The position numbers and the translations under genes were made by a program. The notes beneath the pieces are model-generated. The model saw nothing but the letters and a program-made list of their open reading frames with translations. It had not been told where the DNA came from and did not search any database. A stretch of 48,726 nucleotides of DNA, taken from NCBI GenBank assembly GCA_022652985.1, contig JALCRY010000013.1:1-48726 (forward strand), in the 5' to 3' direction. The number at the start of each line of letters is the position of its first letter. Position 1 is the first letter of the stretch. This DNA comes from Eubacteriaceae bacterium. Lineage in GTDB: Bacteria; Bacillota; Clostridia; Peptostreptococcales; Anaerovoracaceae. Positions 1-8,352 of this stretch are shown here, piece by piece.

Positions 1-19
1 TTGATTATCTGCCGTGTGG

Positions 20-97
20 AACTGAAAAGGGCAAACCGTAAGTGATTGCGGGACGCAAAACTATAGGGTCTTATAGGGTTAAGACAGCCAGCTGCCA
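20..97 (+). ncRNA. Cyclic-di-GMP-I (GEMM-I) riboswitch aptamer
   Basis: The conserved blocks of the class I c-di-GMP aptamer are present in order: GGGCAAACC at 29-37, GGGACGCAAA at 50-59 and GACAGCC at 83-89. The first hairpin pairs CCGTAA with TTGCGG around a GTGA (GNRA) tetraloop, as the family needs for its tertiary contact. GGCA at 30-33 can pair with TGCC at 93-96 to close P1. It lies directly upstream of an intrinsic terminator and the adhesin gene, so it should tie adhesin transcription to c-di-GMP. The promoter must lie at or before the window edge; none is visible. Confidence 0.88.
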
Positions 98-131
98 TTT
101 CTTCACAAGTTGAAACAAATGGCGGTTTTTT
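93..131 (+). terminator. Riboswitch expression-platform terminator
   Basis: GCCATTT (94-100) and AAATGGC (117-123) form a perfect 7-bp stem followed by six T (126-131). The left arm shares bases 94-96 with the closing strand of aptamer P1, so aptamer closure and the full terminator compete. That geometry suggests ligand binding favours readthrough (an ON switch), but this polarity is inferred. Confidence 0.8.
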
Positions 132-176
132 GTTTGCAATACAAATGAAAAACCCACGCGGAAGGAGTTGTTTTTT

Positions 177-3100
177 ATGAGAGGTATGCAAAAACACAAG
201 TCGTTTGACAGATGTGTTGCTGTCGTACTGGCGCTGATGATGCTGTTGGTATTCCCGATAGTATCCTTTTCTGATGTATTTGCGGGTAACGAACAGACAT
301 CGGAAGTGACTCAGCAGGTTACGACGGATACTACTGCTGTCGGCGATGAGGCTGTCAACGAAGAAGCGCAGCCAGAGGAACAAACAGATGTGTCGAGTGA
401 CACCGGAGCGGCTGAAGCGACAGCTAAGTCCGGTGAAGCGGGCGGATCAGGACAGACTGCGGATAATGATAAGTCGGCAGATACTGCTAAATCAGGAGCT
501 TCCAAAGAAGAAGTTTCTTATCCGCGTCAGACTTTCTCAAAAAAAGTTGACGGCACAACAGTAAGTGTAGTAGCTGACGAGGGAGCTTTCCCTGACAATA
601 CTACTATGGAAGTAAGTGCAGTTCTTGATAGTGAAGTAAAAGACGCTGTCGAAGAAGCTGCGGACGGAGATCTTGCAGATATGCAGGCAATAGATATTAC
701 GTTCTATTGCGGCGGCGAAAAGGTACAGCCGAAGATCCCGGTCACAGTTCAGTTCTCGGGACTCGATATGGACGGAGACGGGATCGAAGTCTATCATATG
801 AATTCCGACAACACGCAAGCAAGCAAACTTTCGGGGAGCAAATCAACAACAGCGGCAACTGTTGAAGCATCGACATTCTCGATATATGTTCTCGGAAGCA
901 TAAATGCTAACGAAGCAAAAGGAAATAATGAAAGCAAAAATGTCGTCCAGGCTGCCTATTATATTCTGCTGCCGAACAATACTACACCGGCAGATGGATC
1001 ACCTCAGCCTGCGACAAATTATTATCCTGCACATGGCAATGCATATCATTCACTGCTGGGCAGTATTACCGAGGATGCATCCAATCAAGTGCGCAATGGT
1101 ACGCCGATCTATAATGAATCCGGAGTTGATTCCAAATTGTATACTGCGCCGTTCACTACACTGCCGGAGAAATTTGTATCAGCATATCCCGAGTGCAGCG
1201 GCAAGACTGTAGTATGGTATGTTATCAAGCAGGAAGATGATACGTTACCACATGTTGACGGATATGTAAAAGACGTAGATGTGGCAGTCACGTATCATTC
1301 GAATTTCGATCCGGATGCGACATACAAAGATGCTGCACATCAGGTAAATGGGGCTTCAGTTAATTATAAAACAGGTGACACATATAGTGTAAGCGGTTAT
1401 GACGCTACCGGGCTTGCGGCAAGGAGCGGATATTCGTTCGCAGGCTGGAGTACTGACAAAGATGCAACAAAAGCGCAGTATTCTGCAGACTCTACTTTCG
1501 TACTGCACAGTTCGGTTGATCTTTATGCGGTCTGGCAGAAAGCATCAACAACACAATATACAGTTACAAAGGTATGGAATGATAGTAACAGCACTGCAGA
1601 CAGACCGGATAGTGTTACGATCAATCTGCTGGCCAACGGAACTGCGACGGGCAAAACAGTAGTATTGAACGATGATAACAACTGGACATATACCTGGACA
1701 AATCTTGAAAAGACAAATGCAGCAGGTGAGGCTATTACATACTCCGTTACTGAGGATGCTGTGGCAGGATACACTGCAGTAATAACGCCGTATAATAATG
1801 CTGCTTCAGTAGTGTACGGCAATAAAGTCGAGAAGGTTGAAGGCGGCAGCAATACCGTCAATATCGGCAGTGCGTCAAACATCAGCGATTTCTTTGTGGC
1901 AGTCAAGCAGGCAACGAAGTACTCACTCTGGACTGCGCAGCAAATGACCGCAGAACAGCAGCAGGCGATACAGCAGGCTGTATTGGCAAAGGACGGCAAC
2001 GGGCAGGCTAAATTCGAATGGGAATTCCATACATTCCTTGATAATATGAAGGACAAGGTTTTCTCGGTATTTTCAGAAGAAGGTAGTAATTATGCAACCA
2101 CGGCAAAGATATCTGTTAAGGATGGAAATCTTGTAATAGAATTTCCGAACGGAGGTTGGAGCCATCTGCATTACGGACAGGCGACAGCAGCATCATCGGG
2201 GAGCACAGTAACCAATACGCCGACCGAAGAGACTGTTGAAAAGACAGTTACCAAGACATGGTCAGACAATAATGACCAGGACGGGATCCGTCCGGACAGA
2301 GTACAGGTACAGCTTTATAACGGCACTACCGCAGTCGGAGACCCTGTCACATTAAATGCCGGTAACAGCTGGACACATACCTGGAACGATCTGCCAAAGA
2401 GCAGTAACGGAACGGACATAGTTTATACCGTGCGCGAAGTCAGTGTGCCTAACGGATACACATCAGCACAGACGACTGCGACAAACGGTGATGTCACGAT
2501 CACGAACAGCCATACACCGGCAACTGTCAGCAAGACAGTTACCAAGACATGGTCAGACAATAATAACCAGGACGGGATCCGTCCGGCCAGCGTACAGGTA
2601 CAGCTCTATAACGGCACTACCGCAGTCGGAGACCCTGTCACATTAAATGCTGGAAATCACTGGACATATACGTGGAGTAATCTGCAAAAGTACAATAACG
2701 GTCAGCAGATCAATTACACAGTTCGGGAAGTCAGTGTGCCTAACGGTTACACATCAGCACAGACGACTGCGACAAACGGCGACGTTACGATCACGAACAG
2801 CCATACGCCGGCAACTGTCAGCAAGACTGTTACAAAAGAATGGTCGGACGGAGGCAACCAGGACGGACTCCGTACGAACGGAGTACAGGTACAGCTCTAT
2901 AACGGCACTACCGCAGTCGGAGACCCTGTCACATTAAATGCCGATAACAGCTGGACACATACATGGAACGATCTGCCAAAGTACAATAACGGCCAGCAGA
3001 TCAATTACACAGTTGAAGAAGTCAGTGTGCCTGCCGGATACACTTCGGCACAGACGACTGCAGCAAACGGTGATGTCACCATTACTAACAGCCATACACC

Positions 3101-4223
3101 GGCAACTGTCAGCAAGACAGTTACAAAGGCATGGTCAGACAATAATGACCAGGACGGGATCCGTCCGGACAGCGTACAGGTACAGCTCTATAACGGCACT
3201 ACCGCAGTCGGAGACCCTGTCACATTAAATGCCGATAACAGTTGGACACATACATGGAACGATCTGCCAAAGTACAATAACGGCCAGCAGATCAATTACA
3301 CAGTTGAAGAAGTCAATGTGCCTGACGGATATACTGCGACACCGACGGCTTCGGCAGATGGTGCGGTCACGATCACGAACAGCCATACACCGGCAACGGT
3401 AGAAAGAACTGTTACAAAAGTATGGAATGACAATAATAATGCGTATGAAGCAAGGACAAGGAATGTTCAGGTACAGCTTTATGCAGACAATGAAGCATAT
3501 GGAGAGCCGGTCACTCTGAGCGGCGGAACCGATAATGCAAACAGCGGCTGGACATATACCTGGACAAACCTGCCGCAGAAAAAGGCCGGAAAAGACATTA
3601 CTTACACTGTTAGGGAAGTTAGTGTCCCGACAGGATATACGGCTGCATACACGGAAGAAGGAACAACATTTACGATCACAAACACATTTGATACTGTCAA
3701 TATCGGTGCCATGAAGGTCTGGAACGACAGCGGATATGAGAATATGAGACCTGTAAAAGTTTCGGTTCAGCTTTACGCAAACGGAACGAGCAGAGGCGAT
3801 GTCGTTGACCTCAGCGCTGATAATCAGTGGATGAAGATATGGAACGATCTTCCTAAGTATGACGCTGACGGAAATGAAATCACATACAGTGTCGCCGAGG
3901 TGAATGTACCGAGCGGATATACGGCAAGTGTAGAGAAGAATATGGATAACATTTTTGTTATCACCAACACCTACACTCCGATAATCACGCCGCCGGTAGA
4001 ACCGCCGGAAACACCACCTATCGAACCGCCGGTGATCACACCTGATAATCCGACACCGGAGACACCTGCAGTCACACCTGCAGCGCCTAAGCCGGCCGCA
4101 GACAAATCAGCTGAAACCGGAGATGCATTCCCATATGCATGGTGGATGATGCTCGCTGCTGTTGGAGCAGCCGGAGCACTGATCATCGGGATCATAGGGA
4201 GAAGAAGAGAAGACGACAAATAA
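177..4223 (+). CDS. Cna-B repeat surface adhesin with sortase-type anchor
   Basis: A 1348-residue cell-wall surface protein. The ATG at 177 is preferred because GAAGGAG (161-167) lies nine bases upstream; an in-frame TTG at 168 abuts that site. Order of parts: signal peptide (about 1-38), Glu/Thr/Ser-rich low-complexity stretch (to about 105), an unassigned beta-rich region, an InlB-type B repeat (about 370-460, with GYSFAGWSTD), then seven Cna-B units recognised by KxWxD and Y(T/S)V.E motifs. One sits at about 462-550, then a non-repeat insert, then six from about 686 to 1267. A Pro/Thr-rich wall-spanning stretch leads to SAETGD at residue 1311, a hydrophobic segment and an RRR tail, which is a degenerate LPxTG sorting signal. 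Cna-B domains usually form stalks stiffened by isopeptide bonds. The head function is unknown. Transcription is predicted to be controlled by the upstream c-di-GMP riboswitch. Confidence 0.93.
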   Translation: MRGMQKHKSFDRCVAVVLALMMLLVFPIVSFSDVFAGNEQTSEVTQQVTTDTTAVGDEAVNEEAQPEEQTDVSSDTGAAEATAKSGEAGGSGQTADNDKSADTAKSGASKEEVSYPRQTFSKKVDGTTVSVVADEGAFPDNTTMEVSAVLDSEVKDAVEEAADGDLADMQAIDITFYCGGEKVQPKIPVTVQFSGLDMDGDGIEVYHMNSDNTQASKLSGSKSTTAATVEASTFSIYVLGSINANEAKGNNESKNVVQAAYYILLPNNTTPADGSPQPATNYYPAHGNAYHSLLGSITEDASNQVRNGTPIYNESGVDSKLYTAPFTTLPEKFVSAYPECSGKTVVWYVIKQEDDTLPHVDGYVKDVDVAVTYHSNFDPDATYKDAAHQVNGASVNYKTGDTYSVSGYDATGLAARSGYSFAGWSTDKDATKAQYSADSTFVLHSSVDLYAVWQKASTTQYTVTKVWNDSNSTADRPDSVTINLLANGTATGKTVVLNDDNNWTYTWTNLEKTNAAGEAITYSVTEDAVAGYTAVITPYNNAASVVYGNKVEKVEGGSNTVNIGSASNISDFFVAVKQATKYSLWTAQQMTAEQQQAIQQAVLAKDGNGQAKFEWEFHTFLDNMKDKVFSVFSEEGSNYATTAKISVKDGNLVIEFPNGGWSHLHYGQATAASSGSTVTNTPTEETVEKTVTKTWSDNNDQDGIRPDRVQVQLYNGTTAVGDPVTLNAGNSWTHTWNDLPKSSNGTDIVYTVREVSVPNGYTSAQTTATNGDVTITNSHTPATVSKTVTKTWSDNNNQDGIRPASVQVQLYNGTTAVGDPVTLNAGNHWTYTWSNLQKYNNGQQINYTVREVSVPNGYTSAQTTATNGDVTITNSHTPATVSKTVTKEWSDGGNQDGLRTNGVQVQLYNGTTAVGDPVTLNADNSWTHTWNDLPKYNNGQQINYTVEEVSVPAGYTSAQTTAANGDVTITNSHTPATVSKTVTKAWSDNNDQDGIRPDSVQVQLYNGTTAVGDPVTLNADNSWTHTWNDLPKYNNGQQINYTVEEVNVPDGYTATPTASADGAVTITNSHTPATVERTVTKVWNDNNNAYEARTRNVQVQLYADNEAYGEPVTLSGGTDNANSGWTYTWTNLPQKKAGKDITYTVREVSVPTGYTAAYTEEGTTFTITNTFDTVNIGAMKVWNDSGYENMRPVKVSVQLYANGTSRGDVVDLSADNQWMKIWNDLPKYDADGNEITYSVAEVNVPSGYTASVEKNMDNIFVITNTYTPIITPPVEPPETPPIEPPVITPDNPTPETPAVTPAAPKPAADKSAETGDAFPYAWWMMLAAVGAAGALIIGIIGRRREDDK
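2232..3395 (+). repeat. Four tandem 291-bp Cna-B coding repeats
   Basis: Repeat boundaries marked by ACTGT(C/T) fall at 2232, 2523, 2814 and 3105, an exact 291-bp (97-codon) period ending near 3395. Long stretches, for example the part encoding VQVQLYNGTTAVGDPVTLNA, are almost identical at DNA level. A more diverged unit follows at 3396. Such near identity implies recent duplication or homogenisation and predicts copy-number variation among strains. Confidence 0.9.
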
Positions 4224-4260
4224 CAATAACAACCCTTAAACCCTAATACCCAAAGGGAGG

Positions 4261-4287
4261 GCCGCAGACGATAACGTTTGCGGCTTT
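4261..4287 (+). terminator. Probable terminator after the adhesin gene
   Basis: GCCGCA (4261-4266) pairs with TGCGGC (4279-4284), followed by a short pyrimidine run TTTCCT. The T tract is weak, so termination may be partial. Confidence 0.5.
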
Positions 4288-4315
4288 CCTGAATTTATGG
4301 CGTAAATGCTTAAGT

Positions 4316-5548
4316 ATGTTGGACTATTTCGCCGACCGGTACTATAATAGGTGCATGTTAGCAATTATTTTTTCACCTGTATATCTCGCAGGCTGTTTCA
4401 TTATTTTCCGCGATATTCTTCACTGGCTCCGGGCCTGTACGAAGATCGCGGAGCACAAAGTGTTCAGAGCCTGCTTCATCATCATGGGCGTTCTGATTTC
4501 CGGGACGCCGTTTTTCGGCGCTTTCTGGCGGCACTGCACACTGCAGCGCAATGTCCAGATATTCAGCGATTTCTGGCTCGGTGTGCTGCTGTATTTTTTC
4601 ATGGCGCTTTTCACGCTGATTGTTGTCAGATTTATAATGGAAAAAACGCGCACGCTTCACATCGATACTAAGAATAACAGAAAGCATATCCTGATAGTGG
4701 GCTCGCTCATTATCGCGGCAGTAATAACCGTGTGTCTGTACGGTTTCCTGCACAGTAAGGATACGATTACGACGACGTATTCGGCGGATGTCGACAAGTC
4801 GTGCGGCAGCGTGAAGACGATGAAGATAGTGGAGATAGCTGATCTCCATTTAGGATATGATGCCGGTGAGAAAGAGATGCAGAAGGTCGTGAAGCTGGTC
4901 AATGCACAGCATCCGGATCTGATATGCGTGGCGGGCGACATATTCAACAATAATTACAGTGCGATCAAGGAACCGAATAAAGTAGCTGAAACGCTGGCCG
5001 GCATGAAAAGCAAATATGGTACATATGCCTGCTGGGGCAACCACGATGTGGCGGAACCGATAATGTTCGGATTTACTTTCAGCTCGAAAAAAGATCCGGC
5101 GGGGCATACCAAAGAAATGTACAGCTTTCTGAAGAAAGCTGATATAAATATACTTGAGGATGAAACCACACTCGTCGACGGCAAATTTTACATTGCCGGC
5201 AGACTTGATGCACACAAACCGGGCAAAGGCATTACAGCAAGAAAGACAGTAAAGCAGCTGCTCGGAGGAGCAGACAAGAGCAAGCCGGTGATCCTGCTCG
5301 ATCACGAGCCGAAGGACCTTCAGGCGGCGGCTGACGCAGGAGCGGATCTCGATCTTTCGGGACACACTCACGACGGACAGTTTTTCCCGCTCAACCTTAC
5401 GCAGGGAATGATGTGGGAGAATCCGTGCGGTGTTCTCAGGAAAGGTTCTATGACATCGGTAGTAACGTCCGGGACCGGCGTTTTCGGGCCGAGCATCAGA
5501 GTTGGAACAAATAGTGAAATTGTGAGTCTAAAAGTGACATTCAAGTAA
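4316..5548 (+). CDS. Membrane-anchored metallophosphoesterase (calcineurin-like)
   Basis: A 410-residue protein with three to four hydrophobic segments in the first 150 residues, then an extracytoplasmic calcineurin-like phosphoesterase domain. The metal-binding motifs are all visible in order: ADLHLG, AGDIF, GNHD, LLDHEP and GHTHDGQ. This layout matches the YkuE-like family of membrane-linked phosphoesterases, whose substrates in Clostridia are mostly unknown. The start is uncertain: ATG 4316 gives the longest frame, but neither it nor the in-frame ATG at 4355 has a convincing ribosome site. The latter begins MLAIIFSPVYL, which looks like a normal N-terminal membrane segment. A terminator separates it from the adhesin gene, so it is probably transcribed alone. 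Confidence 0.88.
   Translation: MLDYFADRYYNRCMLAIIFSPVYLAGCFIIFRDILHWLRACTKIAEHKVFRACFIIMGVLISGTPFFGAFWRHCTLQRNVQIFSDFWLGVLLYFFMALFTLIVVRFIMEKTRTLHIDTKNNRKHILIVGSLIIAAVITVCLYGFLHSKDTITTTYSADVDKSCGSVKTMKIVEIADLHLGYDAGEKEMQKVVKLVNAQHPDLICVAGDIFNNNYSAIKEPNKVAETLAGMKSKYGTYACWGNHDVAEPIMFGFTFSSKKDPAGHTKEMYSFLKKADINILEDETTLVDGKFYIAGRLDAHKPGKGITARKTVKQLLGGADKSKPVILLDHEPKDLQAAADAGADLDLSGHTHDGQFFPLNLTQGMMWENPCGVLRKGSMTSVVTSGTGVFGPSIRVGTNSEIVSLKVTFK
4319..4348 (+). promoter_or_regulatory. Possible sigma-A promoter for the phosphoesterase gene
   Basis: TTGGAC (4319-4324) and TATAAT (4343-4348) are 18 bases apart. The -10 lies inside the first codons of the longest reading frame and only six bases before the ATG at 4355, so if this promoter is real the message would be nearly leaderless and start at 4355. 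It may be coincidental. Confidence 0.35.
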
Positions 5549-5555
5549 CAAAAGC

Positions 5556-5584
5556 TTGCAAACGTTGACACTTAATGGTAAAAT
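5556..5584 (+). promoter_or_regulatory. Sigma-A promoter of the C39-like peptidase gene
   Basis: TTGCAA (5556-5561) and TAAAAT (5579-5584) are separated by exactly 17 bases. It begins eight bases after the preceding stop codon and leads to an AAAGGA ribosome site at 5604, which argues against any start codon within the promoter itself. Confidence 0.6.
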
Positions 5585-5618
5585 GATTTTACTGGTCCAA
5601 GTGAAAGGATTTATGCTG

Positions 5619-7205
5619 ATGAAAAATAGGGGTTTGAGCATAGTACTTTCGGCTTTTTTCATTGCGGCATTTTTAGTGATGCCATCTAATGTCGGGCCGG
5701 TAAAAGCAGCAACATCTGTTTTTAGTGTGTCCGGACTTTCTACTCCTGCGGAGCAGATGGTTACCGGAAGTTCTTTTAGTATCAAGGGTACTGTTAAATC
5801 AACTAAATCGAAGGTCAATATCAAAACCGTTACAGCAGGGATCACCGATGAAAGCGGTGCCTGGATAGAAGGCGAGAAGGCTGTGGCTTCACCGAAAGCA
5901 AAATCGTACAGTCTCAAAAAGCTCAACAGCAAGATAAAATTCGGATCGCTGGCCAACGGTACTTACTATTATAAAGTGACCGCGACAAACACAAAGAAAA
6001 AGACTCAGACAATAACGAACACAAAATTTACTGTCGTTACGATGTATATTTCCGACTGCACCGTTCCGCAGAATTATTACTATGGCACGAAGTTTGCAGC
6101 GAAAGGCAGGATCACTGCGGCGTATAAGCTGAAGTCCGTCAAGGTGGGACTGACGTCTACGAAGGGCAAGTTTGTGAAATCGTATTACATATCAAAGACT
6201 CCTAAAAAGACGTCTTTCGATGTCAGTGCTGAAGCGGCGAAGATAAACTTTGCCAAAGTGCCGGCCGGAACGTATTATTACAGAGTATGGGTGCAGGATG
6301 AAAAGGGCAATTCCGAGACTTTCGCCGATCAGAAATTTACGGTTTCTCAGTTTACGCTGACCGGTGCCAACAAACCGGGCACTCTGACGCAGGGAACATC
6401 GTATTCAATCAGCGGAAAAGTTACTTCCGCATTCAAGATCGCCTCGATCAGGATCGGAGCTGTCGATTCTGAGGATAAATGGGTGAGCGGAGTGAATGCT
6501 TCGGCAAAGCCTAAAGCTAAAACATACAGTATTTCCAAGGTCGATTCAAAGATCAAATTCGGGAAACTGGCAAAAGGATCATACAAATACCGCATCAGTG
6601 TGACTGATTCTAACGGCATCACGAAAAATATCGTGAATAAAACATTCAAAGTGAAGGCAGCGGCAACGACCACAGAAGATGATTCTTCGCAGGATTATTA
6701 TACTGTCAACAACGGCGGGAAGATCCTTTCGTATAACCACACGCTATTCGAACAGATCGGCAAGCAGCCTTATTCGGGACCTTGCGGCGGCTACGCGATG
6801 GCGTACGGGCGTATGGTCATCGACGGATATTTCAATGCCGACGGATGGGGAAGCCAGCAGAGCAAGATAATTGATTATTACTGCGACGGCAGATCGTACG
6901 CCTACTGGGACAGAGCCGATGCGTACAGCGTTTATTACATGAAGTCGCTTAAGGCAAATCAGCTGGCGCTTTCGGAAGTTTCTGCGGGAAGGCCGTGCGT
7001 TCTGGCAGTCTGCACGACATCGTCGCCTAATCATTATGTGACGGTCATCGGCTATACGGCCGGAACGACTTATGATAATGTCACGATAAAGAATTTCATC
7101 ATTCTTGACCCTGCAACAGGGACCAAGAGATATATAAAAGACACGTCATATCTGGACAAGTCGGACAGAGATATGACGCCTCAGCTGGTACGTTTCTCAA
7201 AATAG
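5619..7205 (+). CDS. Secreted C39-like cysteine peptidase with three Ig-like repeats
   Basis: A 528-residue exported protein. ATG 5619 is chosen because AAAGGA (5604-5609) is nine bases upstream; ATG 5613 is too close. A signal peptide (MKNRG... to about 31) is followed by three repeats of roughly 105 residues, each with a KxxxxVxxGxT(D/S) strand pattern and G.(Y/F)(Y/K)Y(K/R) near its end. They resemble small bacterial Ig-like or SH3-like wall-binding modules. The C-terminal third is a papain-fold domain of the Peptidase_C39_2 type: Gln in GKQPYSG, nucleophile Cys in SGPCGGYA, His in NHYVTVIGY and Asp in LDPATG. There is no transmembrane or sorting signal at the C terminus, so it is secreted or held by the repeats. 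Its substrate is unknown. It lies in the same envelope cluster as the Cna-B adhesin but has its own promoter. Confidence 0.82.
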   Translation: MKNRGLSIVLSAFFIAAFLVMPSNVGPVKAATSVFSVSGLSTPAEQMVTGSSFSIKGTVKSTKSKVNIKTVTAGITDESGAWIEGEKAVASPKAKSYSLKKLNSKIKFGSLANGTYYYKVTATNTKKKTQTITNTKFTVVTMYISDCTVPQNYYYGTKFAAKGRITAAYKLKSVKVGLTSTKGKFVKSYYISKTPKKTSFDVSAEAAKINFAKVPAGTYYYRVWVQDEKGNSETFADQKFTVSQFTLTGANKPGTLTQGTSYSISGKVTSAFKIASIRIGAVDSEDKWVSGVNASAKPKAKTYSISKVDSKIKFGKLAKGSYKYRISVTDSNGITKNIVNKTFKVKAAATTTEDDSSQDYYTVNNGGKILSYNHTLFEQIGKQPYSGPCGGYAMAYGRMVIDGYFNADGWGSQQSKIIDYYCDGRSYAYWDRADAYSVYYMKSLKANQLALSEVSAGRPCVLAVCTTSSPNHYVTVIGYTAGTTYDNVTIKNFIILDPATGTKRYIKDTSYLDKSDRDMTPQLVRFSK

Positions 7206-7230
7206 AAAAATACAATTCCATGCATAAAAA

Positions 7231-7275
7231 GCCGCGCGCCCGGGATCTGGTCCTCCGGCGCGCGGTGCGTTTTTG
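7231..7275. terminator. Bidirectional terminator between convergent genes
   Basis: CCGCGCGCC (7232-7240) pairs perfectly with GGCGCGCGG (7257-7265). TTTTT follows at 7270-7274 on the plus strand, and AAAAA at 7226-7230 gives a U run on the minus strand. It serves both the peptidase gene and the minus-strand zinc-ribbon gene. Confidence 0.85.
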
Positions 7276-7277
7276 TG

Positions 7278-8171
7278 TTATTGAGATGTGCTGTCGTTTG
7301 TAACGTTATTGCCGCCGGTGGCTCCGTTGTCTTCCGTGCCGCCCTGATCGACTCCGTTTGAATCGGTTGTCGTTGAATCGCTGTTGTTGCTCTGCGTGCC
7401 GCTGCCGTTGTCGACCTCGCTGTTTTTATCAGTTGATGAACTGCCGGAGCTGCCTGAACTGCCGGAGCTGTCCGAACTGCCCGTATCGCTCTGCGAAGCG
7501 CTGTTGTCTGTTACCTGCTGTTCTGTCTGCGCCGCTGCGTGATCCGGCTTCCATTTGATTTCGTAATATGCGAATGCCGCACCTGCAAGAAGAAGTATGA
7601 TCAGAATGATGATTATTGCGATCAGAGGACCGCGGCCCTTCTGCTTTTTGACTTTGACTTTTTTTACTGTTTTCGGCGCTCCGTGAGAAGAGTGACCGCG
7701 CTTTCCTCTTTTGCCGCGGCTGTCATCCTGCGGGGGCCGTTCTTCGTAGGCGGCATGATAGTATGAGTCATCATAGTATGGGTCGCCGTTCTGGTCGTAG
7801 CCGTATTTCTTCGTACCGTGCTCGGCATCGTGGCCGTATTCATATCCGGCTGCTGCGCCATAGCCCTTTGCGAATCCGTCTGTTTTCATAGCCTGCTCAT
7901 GCTGTGCGCGTACTTTTGCGTCCTCCTGCATCTGCCTGAGCTGTTCTTCCGTGTATTGTTCTGCTTCTTCTCCGACGAAAGTGTCGCGTTCAGCCATTTT
8001 TTTCGCCCGGCGGCCTCTTGCGGCCCGCGTGCCTAATCCTTCATCGCTGTCTTTCCAGTTGCCGAATATATCCGTATCCCCGACTCTGCGCAGCGGTGCG
8101 CCGCAGTTCGGGCATTTGTATGATACGTCCGCAACTGCATGCCCGCAGTGGGGACATTTTATAAGTGCCAT
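7278..8171 (-). CDS. Zinc-ribbon, single-pass membrane protein of unknown function
   Basis: A 297-residue protein. The start (complement of CAT at 8169-8171, MALIKCPHCGH) is fixed by AAAGGAG eight bases upstream. The N terminus holds a zinc ribbon with two CPxCG knuckles (CPHCG...CPNCG). A long charged, Tyr/Asp/Gly-rich cytoplasmic stretch follows, then a Lys/Arg patch, one transmembrane segment (GPLIAIIIILIILLLAG, about 185-205) and a Ser/Asn/Thr/Gly-rich tail of about 90 residues that should lie outside the cell. Zinc-ribbon plus transmembrane proteins of this shape are common in Clostridia and not characterised. It is transcribed alone, divergently from pyrH. Confidence 0.8.
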   Translation of the reverse strand: MALIKCPHCGHAVADVSYKCPNCGAPLRRVGDTDIFGNWKDSDEGLGTRAARGRRAKKMAERDTFVGEEAEQYTEEQLRQMQEDAKVRAQHEQAMKTDGFAKGYGAAAGYEYGHDAEHGTKKYGYDQNGDPYYDDSYYHAAYEERPPQDDSRGKRGKRGHSSHGAPKTVKKVKVKKQKGRGPLIAIIIILIILLLAGAAFAYYEIKWKPDHAAAQTEQQVTDNSASQSDTGSSDSSGSSGSSGSSSTDKNSEVDNGSGTQSNNSDSTTTDSNGVDQGGTEDNGATGGNNVTNDSTSQ

Positions 8172-8208
8172 AATATCTGCTCCTTTCGAACTCACAGAGT
8201 TCTGCTAT

Positions 8209-8237
8209 ATATTAACAAGTTTACTTGTAGAATACAA
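8209..8237 (-). promoter_or_regulatory. Promoter of the zinc-ribbon gene with palindromic spacer
   Basis: Read on the minus strand, TTGTAT (8237-8232) and TAATAT (8214-8209) are 17 bases apart. The spacer contains ACAAGT-TT-ACTTGT (8215-8228), a perfect 6-bp inverted repeat that could be an operator. Confidence 0.55.
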
Positions 8238-8266
8238 GAAAAAGAGGTGAAAGGAGACTGCGTATG

Positions 8267-8275
8267 TGATATAAT
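8267..8275 (+). promoter_or_regulatory. Extended -10 promoter of the pyrH-polC operon
   Basis: TGATATAAT is a perfect TGn-TATAAT extended -10 (TATAAT at 8270-8275). The -35 region, GTGAAA at 8247-8252 with a 17-base spacer, is poor, as is usual for this promoter type. It precedes pyrH by 77 bases and is the first candidate promoter of the eight-gene operon. Confidence 0.55.
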
Positions 8276-8352
8276 GTTTGAGATAAAAATGACTGTTTTC
8301 CGCCAAAAACGGGCAACGGTCATTAAAAATAACAATTGTGTAAGGAGACATC

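Noticed and set aside
2443-3228. Three back-to-back plus-strand reading frames of 67-96 codons
   Set aside because: They are the +1 frame of the 291-bp Cna-B repeats and repeat with the same period; the adhesin frame explains the DNA.
4355-4357. Leaderless start for the phosphoesterase gene
   Set aside because: A TATAAT sits just upstream, but without mapped ends this is too weak to set the annotated start.
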